Part shown: piece after piece, positions 52,902 to 60,968 of the stretch | How the letters are laid out: every line of letters begins with the position of its first letter | How positions within the stretch are numbered: the stretch's first letter is position 1 | Notes under the pieces: generated by a model | What the model was told of the DNA's origin: nothing | The model's database searches: none | Seen by the model: only the letters and a program-made list of their open reading frames with translations | Assembly: GCA_905233465.1 (NCBI GenBank) | Contig: CAJOEI010000005.1 | Location: 62,001 to 126,000 of the forward strand | DNA length: 64,000 nt | DNA from: an uncultured Bacteroidaceae bacterium | GTDB lineage: Bacteria; Bacteroidota; Bacteroidia; Bacteroidales; Bacteroidaceae | Direction of reading: 5' to 3' | Program-made: the position numbers and the translations under genes

Positions 52902-55487
52902 TTAGTTGGAGTACTGGAAGAAGAGTTTATAGACCTTTGAACATGTGGCACCTGAGCCATAGCTGCCTTCGCAGGTTACATAGGTAACATTGGCAGACGT
53001 GGTGAAGATTTCGACTCCGGTGTTGTGAACGTCGTTGTTATATTTGCTTTCGGTACATGTCACGATAGTCTGGTCTCCTGCCTTGACATTGGCTTCAGTG
53101 TTGACAGCGGCACGGTGTAGGACGATGTCATAGTCAAGTGACATCCTTATTCCTGCCGGAATGTTGAACCATGAGCTGTTCTTGATGCGGTGGGGCTGGC
53201 TCAGAGAATAGTTGCCAAGTCGTACGTGGTCAGAGTTGAAGTTTGTTGTTCCTTTGTCGTTGGCCCATCCTGTCGCCTCTGTTGGAGGTGTGAAGTTTGC
53301 TGGAAGGCCTGTGATGCGGAACTGCTTGCTGGCACTGACCGTCTCACCGCCGAAGTTGGCTGTAACAGAGAATGTATATAACGAGCCGCTGACTGGTACG
53401 TTGGTATAGTCTGCCCACGAGGGAGAATTTGTGGACTCGGTTGTAGTGGCGCTCTGTCCGTTACATGAGCGTGTGAAAGTGCGTGTGTAGTTGGTGTTGG
53501 TCATCAGCGATGGAGCTACGCTGATATGTGCCGAAGGTGCATAGAATGTAAGTCGATCGCAGTCGTTCGCGGCTGTGACATCGCCAGCCTCATACTTGGT
53601 GTGTGCGCTGTAACCATCAACGGTGAGTGTCAGTGTTGGAGCTGGGACGGTGAACGTTGTTGTAGCTACGCGGCTGCTGCCGTTGGAGGCGGTGAAAGTG
53701 TAGCTGACGGTATAGCTGCCTTTGGGCAGATATGGCCATGTAGTGTCGGTATGGTCAGAGGTCAGGTCGCCTGTGCCAGAGACGGTACGCACCGCCGTTC
53801 CAGATGAGTTCTTTATTGTTGCACTCCACACACGGCCTTCGATGGGAGCGTCAGTGAGTGTCACGCTTGTGCCCTGCAGTACGCCGCCATCATAGACATG
53901 TGTGGCTGTGACGGAAGGCGTGGATATGAGGTCTATGGTTCCGAGGTCATAGATGTGGCTCGCAGTGCCGCCGAAGGTGGTCGTCGAGGTCTGGGTATAG
54001 GTGCGTCCGTCGCAAGTGTATGTGAGCGTGAAACCAGCGAGCTGCACCGGTGCGGAAGCGATGTAGTATGTTCCGGCCTCAAAGGTATTAATTCCCTGTG
54101 GCGGCAGGATGGTGATGGTGGTGCTCTCTGTGGATGCTATTGTCGCAGTTGGATGTTGACCGCTGTAGTCAATGCCTATCCTTCCGGCGATGGGTGTGGT
54201 GGCAGTGAGGAGTATGCTGCGTATCTTGTCCTCGGCGTATGCTGGTATGTCGAAGCGCAACAGCTGTGTGGTGTTGTAGAAAGTGAGCATTGCCGGACTG
54301 CCATCGAGATTGCGCGAGCCCTTGGCCACGGAGATGTTGAGAGCTGATGCTATATTGCCTGCCACGGCGTACTGCGTCGTTGGCAAGGTGGCAGCAAGTG
54401 TGGCAGCCGATGTTGCAGCCTCAGCTGCAAGCCTGTAAGGGTATATAGCTGCGAAGTTCTGCGTGCGGGCTGTCACCTGTCCAGCGAAGCGTGCCTGATT
54501 GCCATTGACGTCGGTAGCAGTGAAATTGCGCCGTGTGGACTGGAAGTCGTACACAGCCACAACATCGCCACTATCCCAGTTGACAATGGTGCCGTCCGTG
54601 CCGAGTGTGGCGCGTGTGTCTATCACAGCATCATCCAGCGTAAAGCTCTCATGCACAGCATTGAACTCTGTCGTGCCGTCTTCTACAGTTATGTCGCTGT
54701 CGGTGATATTGATGACATCCGTAACGAACACGTCCTGTTCATCAATGGTGATGTTGAAGTCGAAATAACTGATATCGTATTTGAAGTTAAGGCTGCTAAC
54801 CTTGGCCTGCTTGATGTCGATGGTGCCTTCTTTGACTATCGTCTTAGGCCCAATGGCGGTGATGGTGTACGTAATCTGACGGTTAGTGCCATCATCGTCA
54901 AGGTTGAAGTATGCCGTGCGTCCAGCTGTCGCGGCGTTGTAAACGATAGTGCGGTCGCCATCGTGAATAGTGACATAGTAGTCGGAGGTGAAATACTCGG
55001 CCATGCTCTGGTCGAAGGTAATCTCCACTGCGGCATTGACAACGGAACAGCCCACATTGACAGATGTTGTCTGACCGGCTTTGATGGCAAATGATCCTGA
55101 TAGGCCTGCAAAGCGCTTCTGTCCCCAGCCATCGTTCAAGGTGATGGCTTCCTGCTTGGTGCAATTCTCGGCCATAACACGATAGCCATAGCCTGCTGGC
55201 AGACTGGTGTTGAGACTGCCAAGACGTGTGGCGGAACGCACGATGTCACTACCTTTGTATATGGTTACGAGGAAGTTATTGGCTTCTTCCTGTGTGATGA
55301 CAGTGGTGGTGGCACGCGTGGGTGTCTGACCTGTGAAGATGAGCTCGAAGTTACCGAGGCTGTCAGCAGGCACATCAACTGGAGCATCGACGGGCATGCT
55401 ATCGGAGCTGCAGGCCACAAAGAGCATTACCACGACCAGAGCGCAGCAGACGCTGAATGCACGTATTATGGAGTGGATGCGCTTCAT
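52902..55487 (-). CDS. Three-module surface lipoprotein: DUF4493, fimbrillin-like, and shared C-terminal module
   Basis: 861 residues; lipobox LFVAC. Residues about 45-250 form a DUF4493 domain (PTRATTTVITQEEANNFLVTIYKGSD, LNDGWGQKRFAGLSGSFAIKAGQTTSVNVGCSVVNAAVEITFDQSMAEYF). Residues about 300-540 resemble fimbrillin-like/Mfa-type domains (DTRATLGTDGTIVNWDSGDVVAVYDF, NFAAIYPYRLAAEA, LLRFDIPAYAEDKIRSILLTAT). The last about 300 residues are homologous to the end of the 56206-58026 protein. The four-base overlap with the upstream gene indicates coupling. Probably displayed on the outer membrane. Confidence 0.82.
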   Translation of the reverse strand: MKRIHSIIRAFSVCCALVVVMLFVACSSDSMPVDAPVDVPADSLGNFELIFTGQTPTRATTTVITQEEANNFLVTIYKGSDIVRSATRLGSLNTSLPAGYGYRVMAENCTKQEAITLNDGWGQKRFAGLSGSFAIKAGQTTSVNVGCSVVNAAVEITFDQSMAEYFTSDYYVTIHDGDRTIVYNAATAGRTAYFNLDDDGTNRQITYTITAIGPKTIVKEGTIDIKQAKVSSLNFKYDISYFDFNITIDEQDVFVTDVINITDSDITVEDGTTEFNAVHESFTLDDAVIDTRATLGTDGTIVNWDSGDVVAVYDFQSTRRNFTATDVNGNQARFAGQVTARTQNFAAIYPYRLAAEAATSAATLAATLPTTQYAVAGNIASALNISVAKGSRNLDGSPAMLTFYNTTQLLRFDIPAYAEDKIRSILLTATTPIAGRIGIDYSGQHPTATIASTESTTITILPPQGINTFEAGTYYIASAPVQLAGFTLTYTCDGRTYTQTSTTTFGGTASHIYDLGTIDLISTPSVTATHVYDGGVLQGTSVTLTDAPIEGRVWSATIKNSSGTAVRTVSGTGDLTSDHTDTTWPYLPKGSYTVSYTFTASNGSSRVATTTFTVPAPTLTLTVDGYSAHTKYEAGDVTAANDCDRLTFYAPSAHISVAPSLMTNTNYTRTFTRSCNGQSATTTESTNSPSWADYTNVPVSGSLYTFSVTANFGGETVSASKQFRITGLPANFTPPTEATGWANDKGTTNFNSDHVRLGNYSLSQPHRIKNSSWFNIPAGIRMSLDYDIVLHRAAVNTEANVKAGDQTIVTCTESKYNNDVHNTGVEIFTTSANVTYVTCEGSYGSGATCSKVYKLFFQYSN

Positions 55488-56209
55488 AGACTGATATCAG
55501 TGTTTTCGGTCTCCATATCATCGGTGATGATGATGTCCACGCCGCCGGAAGTGGCATTGGAGTCATAGCTGTAGCTGACGGTGAACACCTTGCCAGCTTC
55601 GATGTCTGGAAAGTCGATTGCAGAATGTGAGTGTGTGACGTTGTCGGTGTTGGTGGCGCGCAGTGCATAGCTGAAACCGCCTTCGGCAACGGCGAAATAT
55701 GCCTTTTCACCCTCGTTGATGGTCACGGTGCGTGTGCCGCTATGCAGGGTGAAGGTGTATGAACTGAAGAGTTCGTGGAAGTGCTCCGGTAGGGCGAGAC
55801 TGACGGCATAGTTAGTCATCGGTACGTCAAGACGCATACGGAACACCATATCATTTTCCATTGAGAACGTTGTCTCAGCATAATAGCATGCTGTGCCTTT
55901 CCCGCTATTGGCCGTGGGCCATGAGGTCTGGTTGTCTGTGTATGCTCGCAGAACAAAGTTGCCTGGGGCGAGTACAATCTTTGCGGGTACGGTGCCTGCA
56001 GCATAATGGTTGAGCAGTGTGCCTTCGTCATCAAGGATATCCACGCAGAGGTCATCGTCCACAGCGCGCGTAGCAACGGCTGGATGGCCGGCACGAGACA
56101 GCTCCAACTCGAGCACACCCGTGGCCAAGGTCATGTCGTCCTGCTGCTGACAACCTGTCAACATGACTATACACATTATTATATATATATATAGGCGACG
56201 CATGATCAA
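55484..56209 (-). CDS. DUF4493-type lipoprotein
   Basis: 241 residues; lipobox VMLTGC. ATGVLELELSRAGHPAVATRAVDDDLCVDILDDEG, LRAYTDNQTSWPTANSGKGTACYYAETTFSMENDMVFRMRLDVPMTNYAVSLALPEHFHELFSSYTFTLHSG match the cluster plan. It overlaps both neighbours by four bases (ATGA at each end), so translation is coupled. The signal-peptide start MIMRRLYIYIIM contains a TA dinucleotide run in its DNA. Confidence 0.85.
   Translation of the reverse strand: MIMRRLYIYIIMCIVMLTGCQQQDDMTLATGVLELELSRAGHPAVATRAVDDDLCVDILDDEGTLLNHYAAGTVPAKIVLAPGNFVLRAYTDNQTSWPTANSGKGTACYYAETTFSMENDMVFRMRLDVPMTNYAVSLALPEHFHELFSSYTFTLHSGTRTVTINEGEKAYFAVAEGGFSYALRATNTDNVTHSHSAIDFPDIEAGKVFTVSYSYDSNATSGGVDIIITDDMETENTDISL
56179..56193. 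repeat. (TA)n run in the signal-peptide region of a lipoprotein gene
   Basis: An uninterrupted TATATATATATATA run 16-30 nt after the start codon, coding for YIYI. A change of one repeat unit would shift the frame. Confidence 0.7.
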
Positions 56210-58026
56210 TGGTTAGCGTATTTTAGTGTGAAGGAGTAGATATGTGAGCACGTCTGTCCAGCGCCATAGTCGTTGTAGCAATGAATATTTGTGGCGTATG
56301 CATTATCATCATGGAACGTGTCTGTGGTGCCGGAATAGAGGTGATCTGTATCACGGAAAGGTGTTCCCGCCTCTTCTTGTTTGAGAATTTCTGTATTTCC
56401 TACCTTAATTGAGAGATATGTACCTATGGTGAAAGTATGCACATTGATGCTGTAGTCGGCACAGAAATATGTAGATGGCGGTATGCAGACGGAAGTGTTA
56501 GTCTGGATGTACTGACTTCCTGTGCTGAGGTGACCAAGGCGGACATCATTGTCAAACCAGTCTACGCCGCCACTGGATTCCCATTCATCGTGACTCTTCA
56601 GATTAAGAGAGTATGGCAGACCCGTAATGATAAGGTCGCGTTGGGCGCTGGCCGTGACTCCGTCGAAGGTGGCTTCAGCACGCAGCACATGGGCCTCACG
56701 TTGTACAGCCTGATTGGTCTGGTTGCCAGGGTTGCAGATATTGCTATTAGCAGGGATGGATAGCGATGTCCCGTCGTATGTGCAGGTGAAGGAGTGGCTG
56801 TAGTTGCTGTTCTGCAGCAGTGTCGGGCTGACGTTGAACTTTGCAGATGGCTCGTAGACCGTGACTCGTTCGCAAGCATTTGCAGCGTCTATGTCGCCTT
56901 CGAGGTACTTGGAATATGAGGTGTAGCCAGTGGTGGTGACGCTGATAGTGGGTGCTGTGACGCTGAAGTCACGGCTGCTGGCAAAGGTGGCCTGATCGTT
57001 GGCATCCAAGAGATAGTAGCTGGCTTTGTATTGCCCTTGCGGCAGATATGGCCATGTGCTGTTGTTGGTGTAGTCCGACTGTAGCGGTCCTGTACCCTCC
57101 ACGGCACGCACTGTCGTACCGGCGGCATTGGTGATGACAGCCCGCCACTTCATGCCCGGATAGCTCTCGGTGATGATGAGGTTTGTGCCGACAAGGTTGC
57201 CAATTTTGTCATACTGATGCATGGGCAACACCATAGCCACAGGCAACCATGAGAGAGGTATTGTCTCGTCGAGTGTGATTTCTGTCATTTCCACTTTGCT
57301 GATGGCGACGGTCATTGCGCTCTCCGGGTCAGGCAAAGTGAGGGTGACTTGTGCGTGGTCGGCGGCTGATAGCGTGGAGGGCATGTCGGTCGATGTGAGT
57401 GTCGTTGACACCTCGCGGTCGTTCTCCATTTTCAACTTGCCCCAGAAACGCAGCGTCACCTGACTGCCGGCACGTACATATACGCTCTTGGCAGGAGCTT
57501 CTTTTGTGATGGGGATGGAGAAGTTGCCAACATTCACGTACAAAGCATAGTCACTGTAGAAGCGGTCGAAGCGCTGCTGCTCGACAGCGTCGGATCCGAA
57601 GCGCGCCGAAATGAGAGCATTGGCCACACGTGCCGTGAGGTTCACTGTTGTGGTCTGATCAGCATCCACGGTGGCTGTTTGCTCAGCAAGATAATATGGC
57701 TTGTCCATCCCTATCACGGGATTCTCACCGTATGTGGCGCTGATGGCGTACTGTCCAGTCGGCAACGTGAAGGGCTCATCAGTGAACGTACCGTCGTAGA
57801 CATCACGTCCCGCTGAGTTGGTTACAGTGAGATGGAAGTCAGCTGCAGTTGGCACGCCGAGGTCGGCAGGTATGGAACGCGTGGCCGTATAGACATTAGG
57901 CATCGCCAACTGCAGCTGGCCCATGCCGCCAGCTGCGGGAACATCCACGTCTGCACTGCAAGCAGCAAATGTTGCAGCCAGCAATGCAAACAGTGTGATA
58001 TGTCCTATGACGTTCCTAAGTCTCAT
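56206..58026 (-). CDS. DUF4493-type lipoprotein with shared C-terminal module
   Basis: 606 residues; lipobox TFAAC. Residues about 35-270 are DUF4493-like (TATRSIPADLGVPTAADFHLTVTN, QYAISATYGENPVIGMDKPYYLAEQTATVDADQTTTVNLTARVANALISARFGSDAVE). Residues about 300-606 match the C-terminal part of the 52902-55487 protein: WPYLPQGQYKASYYL against WPYLPKGSYTVSYTF, and a closing YGAGQTCSHIY against YGSGATCSKVY. Function unknown; the shared module may be the exposed binding or polymerising part. Confidence 0.82.
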   Translation of the reverse strand: MRLRNVIGHITLFALLAATFAACSADVDVPAAGGMGQLQLAMPNVYTATRSIPADLGVPTAADFHLTVTNSAGRDVYDGTFTDEPFTLPTGQYAISATYGENPVIGMDKPYYLAEQTATVDADQTTTVNLTARVANALISARFGSDAVEQQRFDRFYSDYALYVNVGNFSIPITKEAPAKSVYVRAGSQVTLRFWGKLKMENDREVSTTLTSTDMPSTLSAADHAQVTLTLPDPESAMTVAISKVEMTEITLDETIPLSWLPVAMVLPMHQYDKIGNLVGTNLIITESYPGMKWRAVITNAAGTTVRAVEGTGPLQSDYTNNSTWPYLPQGQYKASYYLLDANDQATFASSRDFSVTAPTISVTTTGYTSYSKYLEGDIDAANACERVTVYEPSAKFNVSPTLLQNSNYSHSFTCTYDGTSLSIPANSNICNPGNQTNQAVQREAHVLRAEATFDGVTASAQRDLIITGLPYSLNLKSHDEWESSGGVDWFDNDVRLGHLSTGSQYIQTNTSVCIPPSTYFCADYSINVHTFTIGTYLSIKVGNTEILKQEEAGTPFRDTDHLYSGTTDTFHDDNAYATNIHCYNDYGAGQTCSHIYSFTLKYANH

Positions 58027-58032
58027 TAGCCT

Positions 58033-59763
58033 TTACTCATAAAGCAGTTCCATATTGTCAATCTGCAGCAGGCTCTCCTCGCCGCCGGTGAAGTAGTCAC
58101 CGTATTTGGACGATGACGCCACGACGATGATTGTTGAGGGCTGACGGTCGCGCACGCGATAGTTGATATCAACGGTCTGCGTTGTCCATGTGCTGATATC
58201 CTTGCCGCACGAATACTGTCCAAAGGCAATCAAATGACTGTCGTTCATGTCCATGAGGTGCAGGGCCGACGGTCGTGTGCGGATGAGATAGCGGCACTGT
58301 GTACCCTTGTAGTCAACGGGCTCCCAGTCACCAAGTGCTACGTAGATGTTGCATGTATCGGGTTGTCCCTTGAGCCCTTCATATAGTTGGCGGGTGATGT
58401 AATTGCCGTAGGCTTCCTTCCACTCACCGCCTGTGCGGGTTATAGTGCTGGTGCGATACTTGAAGTCGAAGCGCAGCTTTGTGGGGAATGACGTGAACGG
58501 ACGTCCGAAGTTGAGCACACCATTGGTGCCATCGGTCTCAAGATATTCGCCTGTGAAGATATTGCCTGCAGCGAACTTGATGACGATGTACTTCGACTGC
58601 AAGTTGGCAAAACGCCGTCCGCCTTCGTCAACGTATGTGCTGTTGCTGGCACCAACGGTGGTGGCACCGTGGTTGCCTGTGTCCCAATAGCTTTCTGCTC
58701 CCTCGGCCCACGGGCAATAGAGTGCACGTGTGCCGCTGCCCTCGATATGCCAGTCATCAAAGCTGCCGTTCGGCAACTGCTGTGGTGCCACGGTGGTGAA
58801 GGTCTGCACACTTGTGGTGGCCTCGCCTGCTGTGACTTGGTACTCGTATGTACCGCCTGCCACAAGGCCCGTGAGTTCGGCTACATAACGTGTGTTGTTC
58901 ACGGCAATCTGTCCTGTGGGCAGCACAGTCCACTCAGCATCACCCTGACGGCGATACTCCACTTTGGGTGCTACGCCCGAGGCACATTGGCCGCTGATGG
59001 TGGCGGTGACACAGCGTGCAAAGGCCGTCGCCGTGGCTTGCTGCTGGGCTTCGGTGTGGTAGACGAAGACCCTCCAGGCTGCCGTGCTGCGCCCATTGCC
59101 CGCGGTGATGGTGAAGGTGCGCATCTCGCTGAAGTCGTAGGTTGGTGTCTCCGTGGGGTCAGGAGCCACGACACAGTGCTGTCCTGCCGGACGGAACTTC
59201 TGCACAGCCACGGCACTTAGGTCTTGGTTAGCAGCAACATAGACGATTACATTGTGGTTGACATTGTCTATGATAGCATCACCCACCTGACCTGCCATCT
59301 GCACTTCGGGGATTATGACTTGCTTGACACGTATGCGCCATGTATAGTCCTGATATGTCGTCAAGGTGAATTTGGCCTCACCCTGCGTGAAGTCTACATG
59401 TGTGTTGTCTGTCGAAGCCGGACGTTCGAAACCCTGCGTAGGGAACTCTGACGGGCGTAGGCAGTTGTCAGCGGGCTGTATGGTGGCGTCATTGCTCACT
59501 TCCATGCGAATGATGCGCACGGCAGCGAGGTTGACAGTGTCGCTGACAAAGACATCAATGGTGGCATCGTTCTTGTTGATAGTTGCAGCGGCAGCCTCGG
59601 TATCGGTCTCGTTGCACTGGCCAGACACCTGGAAGGCGGTGATTGCAGCCTCGACAATGGGATATGGTATGTCATCCTTGATGGCGCACGAAGTGATGCT
59701 GCCCGCCGTCACAGCGAGAAGCATGACATTGCTGATGGTGCGTATTGTGGATTTTATTGTCAT
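58033..59763 (-). CDS. PCMD-domain lipoprotein
   Basis: 576 residues; lipobox SITSC. The N-terminal half has two related beta-rich repeats (about 35-140 and 145-235, each ending in WRIRV or WRVFV), then an FN3-like stretch (about 255-330). From about 345 comes the PCMD fold: NGSFDDWHIEGSG, YWDTGNHGATTVG, NLQSKYIVIKFAAGNIFTGEYL, SSKYGDYFTGGEESLLQIDNMELLYE. PCMD means putative carbohydrate metabolism domain; actual function is not established. It lies 21 nt after the barrel gene and 6 nt before the next lipoprotein gene. Confidence 0.85.
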   Translation of the reverse strand: MTIKSTIRTISNVMLLAVTAGSITSCAIKDDIPYPIVEAAITAFQVSGQCNETDTEAAAATINKNDATIDVFVSDTVNLAAVRIIRMEVSNDATIQPADNCLRPSEFPTQGFERPASTDNTHVDFTQGEAKFTLTTYQDYTWRIRVKQVIIPEVQMAGQVGDAIIDNVNHNVIVYVAANQDLSAVAVQKFRPAGQHCVVAPDPTETPTYDFSEMRTFTITAGNGRSTAAWRVFVYHTEAQQQATATAFARCVTATISGQCASGVAPKVEYRRQGDAEWTVLPTGQIAVNNTRYVAELTGLVAGGTYEYQVTAGEATTSVQTFTTVAPQQLPNGSFDDWHIEGSGTRALYCPWAEGAESYWDTGNHGATTVGASNSTYVDEGGRRFANLQSKYIVIKFAAGNIFTGEYLETDGTNGVLNFGRPFTSFPTKLRFDFKYRTSTITRTGGEWKEAYGNYITRQLYEGLKGQPDTCNIYVALGDWEPVDYKGTQCRYLIRTRPSALHLMDMNDSHLIAFGQYSCGKDISTWTTQTVDINYRVRDRQPSTIIVVASSSKYGDYFTGGEESLLQIDNMELLYE

Positions 59764-59784
59764 TCTTTTTGGTTGGTGTGAAGC

Positions 59785-60963
59785 TTATAGGTAGAATGTC
59801 AGGCCGAGGTTTATACTCAGGAGGTTGAACTTGAAATTGGCACCTCCGCTCTGGCTCTTGCCAGACTCGATGCGGTTGGTGTGCTGATCCTGCCATCGGT
59901 ACTTCAGACCCATGATGCCTATGCTGGCCTCTGCTGCGAGGAAGTCAGTCACGAAGGCTGCCATACCCGGGCAGAAGCTGAGTTTGATGGTGTGGGTGTG
60001 GCCGTATGAGCCGTCGTAGTCAGCACCGCTGCCGGTACTGTTCTTGCCTGTGGTGTAGGCGTATGAACCACGTATCTCTCCGAAGAAGCCAAACATCTTG
60101 CTGCGACCCAGCGGCATGTATGTACGCAGGAACATTGCGCCTTCATGGGTGTGTTCGAGGTAGTAGAGGTCTTCGAGCGAGATGTTGAAATCCTCACCCA
60201 GATTGAGGTCGAAGGAACCCAAGTAGAAGTAGTTGCGGCTGTAGCTGTAGCGTCCGCCAAGAGCCAGGTTGTTGGCCACAAAGTAACCGAAGTAGGGACT
60301 GGCAGAGAAGGTATGTCCTTCGATGTTCATATCCTTGAGCACAAGGAGGTTGATGTTATCGGTATCCCACTCCTGATAGTTGAACGTAGCACCCAGCAAC
60401 CATTGCTTCTTGGGCACGAAGACAGCCTTCAGCATCTCACGGTCCACACGCTGTATGTGTCGTTTCTTCTGCGAGCGGTCCCATAACTGCTCAGCACGGG
60501 TTCGTGGCTCAAAAATGCTATTGCTTCCAGAATAACCCTGCATCTGCAACGCCCGCATGACACCTCGCTGCACAGCCTGCTCGATGACGCTGTCTGGGAC
60601 AGAACCTGTGTAGACCATCTCACGCTGGTCGAGCACTGCGGCGGACAGTGTGTCATACTTTGTCACATAGGCAGTGTCTTTCTTCTCGACAATCACGGTG
60701 TCGCGCTTGGTGACCACCATGGTGTCGCGGCGTGCCACGACCATCTGTCCGGGCTGCAGCTCAGCACCTCGCGAGACAAGTATGCCGGCATCCTGCATCA
60801 CCATGCGTTGCTGCGGTTGCAGCTGCGACTGCGAGCGCGCTGGCTGGCGTCCCTGGGTGACCTGCCGCGACGAGCGACGCATCACTTTGGACTGCGAGAT
60901 GGCTGCTGCCGGCATCAGAACCAGCAGCAGCCATAACAGGTATCTATTTGGTTGCGAAATCAT
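59785..60963 (-). CDS. Outer-membrane beta-barrel protein with repeat-rich periplasmic N-terminal region
   Basis: 392 residues; signal peptide (LLLVLMPAAAISQ). A basic, Gln-rich part is followed by four eight-residue repeats of the form [R/K]-DT-x-x-V-x (RRDTMVVT, KRDTVIVE, KKDTAYVT, KYDTLSA). From about residue 190 the pattern of alternating residues with aromatic ends (WLLGATFNYQEW, GRYSYSRNYFYLGSF, LLSINLGLTFYL) indicates a barrel of 8-10 strands ending in an aromatic-rich strand. It sits amid lipoprotein genes and may be their outer-membrane anchor or exporter; this is inference. Confidence 0.78.
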   Translation of the reverse strand: MISQPNRYLLWLLLVLMPAAAISQSKVMRRSSRQVTQGRQPARSQSQLQPQQRMVMQDAGILVSRGAELQPGQMVVARRDTMVVTKRDTVIVEKKDTAYVTKYDTLSAAVLDQREMVYTGSVPDSVIEQAVQRGVMRALQMQGYSGSNSIFEPRTRAEQLWDRSQKKRHIQRVDREMLKAVFVPKKQWLLGATFNYQEWDTDNINLLVLKDMNIEGHTFSASPYFGYFVANNLALGGRYSYSRNYFYLGSFDLNLGEDFNISLEDLYYLEHTHEGAMFLRTYMPLGRSKMFGFFGEIRGSYAYTTGKNSTGSGADYDGSYGHTHTIKLSFCPGMAAFVTDFLAAEASIGIMGLKYRWQDQHTNRIESGKSQSGGANFKFNLLSINLGLTFYL

Positions 60964-60968
60964 TACAT

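Noticed and set aside
52898-52960. Track start of the 52019 lipoprotein at 52960
   Set aside because: It would overlap the upstream gene by about 60 nt and bury the signal peptide; the ATG at 52897 gives a standard lipoprotein start.
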